A stretch of DNA of 64,000 bases from Faecalicatena contorta (GTDB lineage: Bacteria > Bacillota > Clostridia > Lachnospirales > Lachnospiraceae): positions 39,139 through 103,138 of the forward strand of contig NZ_JAFBIX010000008.1 in assembly GCF_021531895.1 (NCBI RefSeq), given 5' to 3'. The notes under the pieces are model-generated. The model made no database searches. It worked only from the letters and a program-made list of their open reading frames with translations, and was not told the DNA's origin. The position numbers and the translations under genes were made by a program. Positions within the stretch are counted from its first letter, which is position 1; every line of letters begins with the position of its first letter. This document shows, in pieces, positions 60,336 to 64,000 of this stretch.

Positions 60336-60408
60336 TGAGCGTGCGGGGATTCGAACCCCGGACAACTTGATTAAAAGTCAAGTGCTCTACCACCTGAGCT
60401 ACACGCCC
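60336..60408 (-). tRNA. tRNA-Lys (TTT)
   Basis: Acceptor GGGCGTG/CACGCTC, D-arm TAGCTCAGGTGGTAGAGCA, anticodon loop CTTTTAA giving TTT, T-arm GGGGTTCGAATCCCC. Confidence 0.97.
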
Positions 60409-60415
60409 ATAATAA

Positions 60416-60487
60416 CTGGGCTAGTTGGATTCGAACCAACGAATGCAGGAGTCAAAGTCCTGTGCCTTACCGCTTGGCGATAGCCCA
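60416..60487 (-). tRNA. tRNA-Gln (TTG)
   Basis: Acceptor TGGGCTA/TAGCCCA with discriminator G, anticodon loop CTTTGAC giving TTG, T-arm GTTGGTTCGAATCCAAC. Confidence 0.97.
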
Positions 60488-60501
60488 ATAAAAAGAAAAA
60501 A

Positions 60502-60576
60502 GGTGGGTAAAGGGACTCGAACCCTTGATATCCAGAACCACAATCTGGCGCGCTAACCAACTGCACCATACCCACC
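60502..60576 (-). tRNA. tRNA-His (GTG)
   Basis: Acceptor GGTGGGTA/TACCCACC includes the encoded extra 5' G typical of tRNA-His; anticodon loop TTGTGGT gives GTG. Confidence 0.97.
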
Positions 60577-60644
60577 ATATATATTACTTATCGAACTATT
60601 GATGTCCAACTAAGTACCACCTTATTCAATTTTTGTGGTTCTAA

Positions 60645-60718
60645 CGAGCCTGGGGGGATTCGAACCCTCGACCTACGGCTTAGAAGGCCGTTGCTCTATC
60701 CAGCTGAGCTACAGACTC
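60645..60718 (-). tRNA. tRNA-Arg (TCT)
   Basis: Acceptor GAGTCTG/CAGGCTC with discriminator G; anticodon arm ACGGC-CTTCTAA-GCCGT gives TCT. Confidence 0.97.
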
Positions 60719-60771
60719 ATAAGACTAGCTCCTTAGAACTATACTTCTTAAATCCCTTATGGCTTTAAGAA

Positions 60772-60842
60772 AGCGGGTGATGGGAATCGAACCCACGTAT
60801 CCAGCTTGGAAGGCTGGTGTTCTACCATTGAACTACACCCGC
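60772..60842 (-). tRNA. tRNA-Gly (TCC)
   Basis: Acceptor GCGGGTG/CACCCGC, anticodon arm CCAGC-CTTCCAA-GCTGG gives TCC, T-arm GTGGGTTCGATTCCCAT. Confidence 0.97.
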
Positions 60843-60850
60843 AAAGTCTA

Positions 60851-60925
60851 TCGGGGTGACAGGATTCGAACCTGCGACCTCCTGGTCCCAAACCAGGCGC
60901 TCTAGCCAAGCTGAGCCACACCCCG
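60851..60925 (-). tRNA. tRNA-Pro (TGG)
   Basis: Acceptor CGGGGTG/CACCCCG with discriminator A; anticodon arm CCTGG-TTTGGGA-CCAGG gives TGG. It is the first gene of the seven-tRNA array. Confidence 0.97.
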
Positions 60926-60975
60926 ATATTTTATTTTCGTGTCATTTATGTCTTCATCTCCGTGACACAATAGTT

Positions 60976-61004
60976 ATTATATAGCAAGGCTCTCAGCTTG
61001 TCAA
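60976..61004 (-). promoter_or_regulatory. Promoter of the tRNA array
   Basis: Minus-strand TTGACA (60999-61004), 17-bp spacer and TATAAT (60976-60981), both boxes at full consensus, about 50 bp before tRNA-Pro. Confidence 0.92.
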
Positions 61005-61047
61005 CAACTTTTTTCACTTTTTTACAGTACTTTTTACAACGCACTTT

Positions 61048-61527
61048 TTACAGATATCGTAATGAGAATTCTATCCTGTCTCCGCCCCCAATTTCCATCA
61101 CCATATAACTGGGCCTGCGACCTTCTTGCCTTGGATACGCAATGCTTCCCGGATTCAATGTAATAAGATCTTCTTCTCGAGTCAATGTCGGTTTGTGTGT
61201 ATGACCATACATCACAATATCCGCTCCTCGTGCTCTTGCTTCTTCTTTTAATCGTTCTTCTCCCATAGAGACATAGTAATAATGTCCATGGGAAATAAAC
61301 ATATGATAACCACCCATCATAAACTCTTCTTCACCCGGAAGATCGGAAAAGAAGTCATTATTTCCTCTTACAATATGTGTAGGGCAGTCTGCCAACGCTG
61401 TGATATAATCTTCTCCACCCTCGACATCTCCGAGATGAATCAACATATCCATTGGCTTTTCTTCCTCCAGTACCTTTTCCAGATTCCTGTGCGAACCGTG
61501 TGTATCGCTTACAATCACTACCTTCAT
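61048..61527 (-). CDS. YfcE/MJ0936-type metallophosphoesterase
   Basis: A 159-residue calcineurin-like phosphodiesterase with all metal motifs: SDTHGSHRN (about residues 7-15), LGDVEGGED, RGNNDFF, ISHGHYYY and YGHTHKPTL. Proteins of this group cleave phosphodiester model substrates in vitro; the natural substrate is unclear. It follows the XTP/dITP diphosphatase gene after about 16 bp, a pairing common in Firmicutes. Confidence 0.93.
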   Translation of the reverse strand: MKVVIVSDTHGSHRNLEKVLEEEKPMDMLIHLGDVEGGEDYITALADCPTHIVRGNNDFFSDLPGEEEFMMGGYHMFISHGHYYYVSMGEERLKEEARARGADIVMYGHTHKPTLTREEDLITLNPGSIAYPRQEGRRPSYMVMEIGGGDRIEFSLRYL

Positions 61528-61543
61528 AAGTATCCTCGCAATC

Positions 61544-62173
61544 TTATCTTTCTCTGGATTCCAGTTTTTTCTCCAGAATCTTTCTCATCTTTCTTAAGCC
61601 TTCTCCTCTGTGACTGAGTTCATTCTTCTTCTCCGGTGCAAGCTGCGCACTGGTACATCCATACTCCGGAAGATAGAATATCGGATCATATCCGAACCCA
61701 TTTTCCCCCGCAATCTCATACCCGATGATTCCTTCCATCGTTCCTCTGACCACTTCACTGCTTCCATCCGGGAACGCAGCCGCAATGGCACAGACGAATC
61801 TGGCAGTTCTTTTTTCATCCGGCACGCCATCTAATCGGTCAATAAGGTTCTGATTCTTGATATCGTAAGAAGTATCTTCTCCCATATATCTTGCTGAATA
61901 GATTCCCGGCTCTTTGTTCAGATAATCAATTTCCAGGCCTGAATCATCTGCCAGAACCACCGCATTTTTGTATTTCGGCATATTCGCCGCTGCTTCTGCT
62001 ATTTTGGTCGCTTTTATCAAGGCGTTTTCCTCAAATGTCTTTCCATCCTCTACCACATCTGCCGTAATTCCCGCTTCCTTCTGGGACAGAATCCCCATTC
62101 CCAGATCTTCGAGAATCATACGAATCTCTATCATCTTATGTGCATTGCCTGTTGCAAATATAATCTTTTCCAT
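61544..62173 (-). CDS. rdgB: XTP/dITP diphosphatase
   Basis: A 209-residue Ham1/RdgB family enzyme: IIFATGNAHKMIEIRMIL, VLADDSGLEIDYLN, GIYSARYMG, and the later GFGYDPIFYLPEYG and LSHRGEGLRKM. It removes deaminated purine triphosphates (XTP, ITP, dITP) from the pool. AAGGGGAGG precedes the ATG. It sits between the THUMP methyltransferase and the phosphoesterase. Confidence 0.96.
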   Translation of the reverse strand: MEKIIFATGNAHKMIEIRMILEDLGMGILSQKEAGITADVVEDGKTFEENALIKATKIAEAAANMPKYKNAVVLADDSGLEIDYLNKEPGIYSARYMGEDTSYDIKNQNLIDRLDGVPDEKRTARFVCAIAAAFPDGSSEVVRGTMEGIIGYEIAGENGFGYDPIFYLPEYGCTSAQLAPEKKNELSHRGEGLRKMRKILEKKLESRER

Positions 62174-62190
62174 CTGTTTCCTCCCCTTTA

Positions 62191-63354
62191 TTATTTCTCC
62201 TGTTGTTCTCTGGGCCGTCTGGGCGGTTTTGGCCCCAGGAACTGGTAAAAGTATGTTTTTAACATGCCATTATAAATCTTACGGTTCTTATCCGCCTTTC
62301 TTCCAAAATACCTCTCTGCTTCTTCATAAGAAGTAATCATGTATGCAGACCAGGAATCCAGTCGTTTGAAACTGTCGCCAAATGCTCTGTATAATTGCGG
62401 CAAGTCTTTCTTGTCTTCCAGACGCTCTCCATAAGGTGGATTCGTAATGATAAATCCATACTTCTTCGGATGGCTTAAGTCTTTGACGTCTCTTTCCTGA
62501 AAATGAATCAGATGTCCAACGCCTGCTTCTTCTGCATTTCTTCTGGCTATCTTAACAACTGAACCATCCAGATCATATCCCTGAATATCCACATCAACCT
62601 CGTCATCAATCAAGTCATTGGCCTCATTGACTGCATCGTACCATAACTTCCTCGGAATCAGATTCGTCCATTCTTCCGCCGTGAAAGACCGGTTCATTCC
62701 TGGCGCAATATTTGCCGCCATCATAGCCGCTTCAATCGGAAATGTTCCGCTTCCGCAGAATGGATCTACCAGAATCCGGTCTTTCCTCCATGGTGTCAGC
62801 ATGATCAATGCCGCTGCTAACGTCTCCGTAATCGGTGCTTTTCCTGAAACTTCACGATATCCACGCTTATGGAGGGATATTCCTGATGTGTCAATTCCAA
62901 TAGTAACCACATCTTTCATCAAAAATACCCTCACCGGATAGGATGCCCCATCTTCCGGGAACCATTCCATATGATAATGCTCCTGCAGCCGCCTTACCAT
63001 AGCCTTTTTCATAATCGACTGTATATCAGAAATGCTGAAAAGCTTACTCTTCACAGAAGCAGCCTTCGCAACCCAGAACTTTCCATCTTTCGGAATATAA
63101 TCTTCCCAGGGAAGACTCTTCGTCTTTTCGAACAGCTCATCAAACGTCACCGCCGTGAAGCTCCCGACTTTCCACAATATTCTCTCCGCTGTACGCAAAA
63201 ATATATTAGCACGGCAGACTGCGTCCGCATCCCCATAGAAAGTGACCCTTCCGTCTTCGACTTCTGAGATCTCATATCCCAGATCAAGAATTTCTCTTTT
63301 TAATACCGCTTCCAATCCAAAATGACAGGGCGCGATCAATTCAACTTTCTTCAT
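62191..63354 (-). CDS. THUMP-domain class I SAM-dependent RNA methyltransferase
   Basis: A 387-residue protein. The N-terminal ferredoxin-like/THUMP part (about 1-155; LIAPCHFGLEAVLKREILDL) is followed by a methyltransferase with VDPFCGSGTFPIEAAMMAAN and the catalytic FIITNPPYGERLED. It resembles RlmL-N/YpsC proteins that methylate guanine N2 in 23S rRNA. The tail is Pro/Arg-rich (GPKPPRRPREQQEK) and may bind RNA. It is the first gene of the three-gene unit with rdgB. Confidence 0.93.
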   Translation of the reverse strand: MKKVELIAPCHFGLEAVLKREILDLGYEISEVEDGRVTFYGDADAVCRANIFLRTAERILWKVGSFTAVTFDELFEKTKSLPWEDYIPKDGKFWVAKAASVKSKLFSISDIQSIMKKAMVRRLQEHYHMEWFPEDGASYPVRVFLMKDVVTIGIDTSGISLHKRGYREVSGKAPITETLAAALIMLTPWRKDRILVDPFCGSGTFPIEAAMMAANIAPGMNRSFTAEEWTNLIPRKLWYDAVNEANDLIDDEVDVDIQGYDLDGSVVKIARRNAEEAGVGHLIHFQERDVKDLSHPKKYGFIITNPPYGERLEDKKDLPQLYRAFGDSFKRLDSWSAYMITSYEEAERYFGRKADKNRKIYNGMLKTYFYQFLGPKPPRRPREQQEK

Positions 63355-63475
63355 ATAATAATCTCTCTGTTCTCCAATTCTGTCTATTTACTTTTCCATC
63401 TTACTTTCTTTCTATAGCACTTGTCAACTCACACCGAAAACTTTCTGTTATCCTGTTAAAATCGGAAATATTTTT

Positions 63476-63519
63476 ATACAAAAAACACCGCCTGCGGTAA
63501 TCATTTTCCACAGACGGTG
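63476..63519 (-). terminator. Terminator after the Asn-rich peptide gene
   Basis: CACCGCCTGCGG (63486-63497) pairs with CCACAGACGGTG (63508-63519) with G-U wobble, and a T run follows on the minus strand. Confidence 0.85.
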
Positions 63520-63554
63520 CTTTCGTTCTTCAGTTTCTATTCTGTCAGATCAGA

Positions 63555-63737
63555 TTAGTATTTATCACCGAAGTTTGTGCTGTTCGCATTCTTGTTCTTT
63601 GAAGTTGTACTCTGTGTAGATGCATTTCTGTTAGATGCATTCTTATCAGATGCGTTTCTGTTAGATGTGTTCTTGTCAGATGCATTTCTGTCAGATGTAT
63701 TCTGACTGTTGTTAGATGAACTATAATTCTTAGCCAT
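63555..63737 (-). CDS. 60-residue Asn/Ser-rich repeat peptide, possibly spore-related
   Basis: The product is mostly Asn, Ser, Asp, Thr and Lys, with tandem six-residue units SDRNA-S, SDKNT-S, SNRNA-S and SDKNA-S between residues 15 and 41, ending FGDKY. The low hydrophobicity and N/Q/S-rich repeats recall gamma-type small acid-soluble spore proteins, which serve as an amino acid store, but the sequence itself is not homologous by eye. AGGAGG stands before the ATG, and the gene has its own terminator. Expression in spores is a guess. Confidence 0.7.
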   Translation of the reverse strand: MAKNYSSSNNSQNTSDRNASDKNTSNRNASDKNASNRNASTQSTTSKNKNANSTNFGDKY

Positions 63738-63894
63738 GTTAATTCCTCCTAATCTTTTTGGTTACGAGGTTATTATGTCCACGCTCTCAGATTTTATGTA
63801 TCTTTTTCACAAAAATGCTCTTGCAAATATATTAAGTTTTTTTTAATTTTTAACTTGCTTTTTGAACCACCCTATATCCTGACTTTTGCAAGAA

Positions 63895-63943
63895 AATAAG
63901 TATAAAATACCCGTCAAGCCCAATAAATACAGGGCCTGGCGGG
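63895..63943. terminator. Hairpin near the right edge, probably of a gene outside the window
   Basis: ACCCGTCAAGCCC (about 63910-63922) can pair with GGGCCTGGCGGGT (about 63931-63943), with a T-containing tail on the minus strand. No gene start is seen between 63,738 and 64,000, so the rest of this stretch looks like spacer. Confidence 0.5.
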
Positions 63944-64000
63944 TTTGCCATTTTGTCATATTTTCATGGCGTTTTTTCCTTTGGAATGAAAAAAGTGAAA

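Noticed and set aside
60199..60393. 64-codon frame on the minus strand
   Set aside because: It covers tRNA-Leu and much of tRNA-Lys; the coding look comes from tRNA sequence.
63600..63700. Short direct repeats that could suggest a CRISPR array
   Set aside because: The units are about 18 bp, in frame and encode a regular hexapeptide; there are no spacers of constant length and no cas genes.

Overview
The window looks like a chromosomal stretch of a spore-forming, anaerobic, low-to-mid GC Firmicute, most probably a Lachnospiraceae gut bacterium of the Dorea/Blautia/Mediterraneibacter type (inference, not tested by alignment). The grounds are a spoIIA-sigF-spoVA sporulation block, [FeFe]-hydrogenase maturases, an oxygen-labile iron-sulfur serine dehydratase, a two-gene Suf system, a FabK-type fatty acid synthesis cluster with an accD-accA fusion, and strong AGGAGG-type ribosome binding sites. 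No rRNA operon, CRISPR array, prophage or intact insertion sequence was seen.

Layout. 1-3,700 (minus): spoIIAA-spoIIAB-sigF, a sigma-G-like promoter, a 54-residue membrane peptide gene, then spoVAA-AB-AC-AD, which runs off the left edge. 3,700-11,900 (minus): a TPR membrane protein, a 44-residue peptide, folC, an LtaS-like membrane sulfatase and valS behind a valine T-box. 11,880-14,870 (minus): a 5'-truncated flavin reductase, an AEC transporter, a zinc-type macrodomain ADP-ribose hydrolase and a deoxyinosine glycosylase. 15,140-17,505 (plus): hydE and hydF behind an attenuator-like leader. 17,600-31,600 (minus): one long fab array, fabH-acpP-fabK-fabD-fabG-fabF-accB-fabZ-accC-accDA, then a second FabK-like flavoprotein, a FabT-type MarR regulator, a HAD phosphatase, Sir2 and an aspartase-like lyase. 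FabT-like palindromes flank the fabH promoter.

31,700-42,000 (minus): DAHP synthase, LMW tyrosine phosphatase, YgjP-type peptidase, a cupin/DUF4186/DUF1653 trio, a decayed zone with a metallophosphoesterase remnant, an oxidoreductase, proC, an ABC-F protein, a beta-lactamase-like secreted hydrolase and an Fe-S aldo-keto reductase. 42,000-43,940 (plus): hemerythrin and a Na+:alanine symporter. 43,950-51,660: a sucrose/fructoside locus (binding protein, two permeases, GH32, GH13) with a divergent LacI regulator and AACCGGTT operators. 51,750-55,710: sdaAB-sdaAA, a DUF4317 protein, tRNA-Leu and an acidic membrane protein. 55,650-60,060 (minus): a membrane protein, sufC-sufB and a membrane-anchored MerR regulator whose promoter operator is duplicated in front of a 126-residue unknown gene. 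60,200-60,930 (minus): seven tRNAs. 61,050-63,740 (minus): an MPP phosphoesterase, XTP/dITP diphosphatase, a THUMP RNA methyltransferase and an Asn-rich repeat peptide.

A dispersed GGGGACGGGG-type palindromic repeat occurs five times. Each copy starts at or within a few bases of a stop codon, usually between operon genes. One copy has apparently replaced the start of a flavin reductase gene. Promising leads are the FabT circuit, the MerR pair of 19-bp-spacer promoters, the hydE leader, the repeat family and the small genes that length cut-offs hide.
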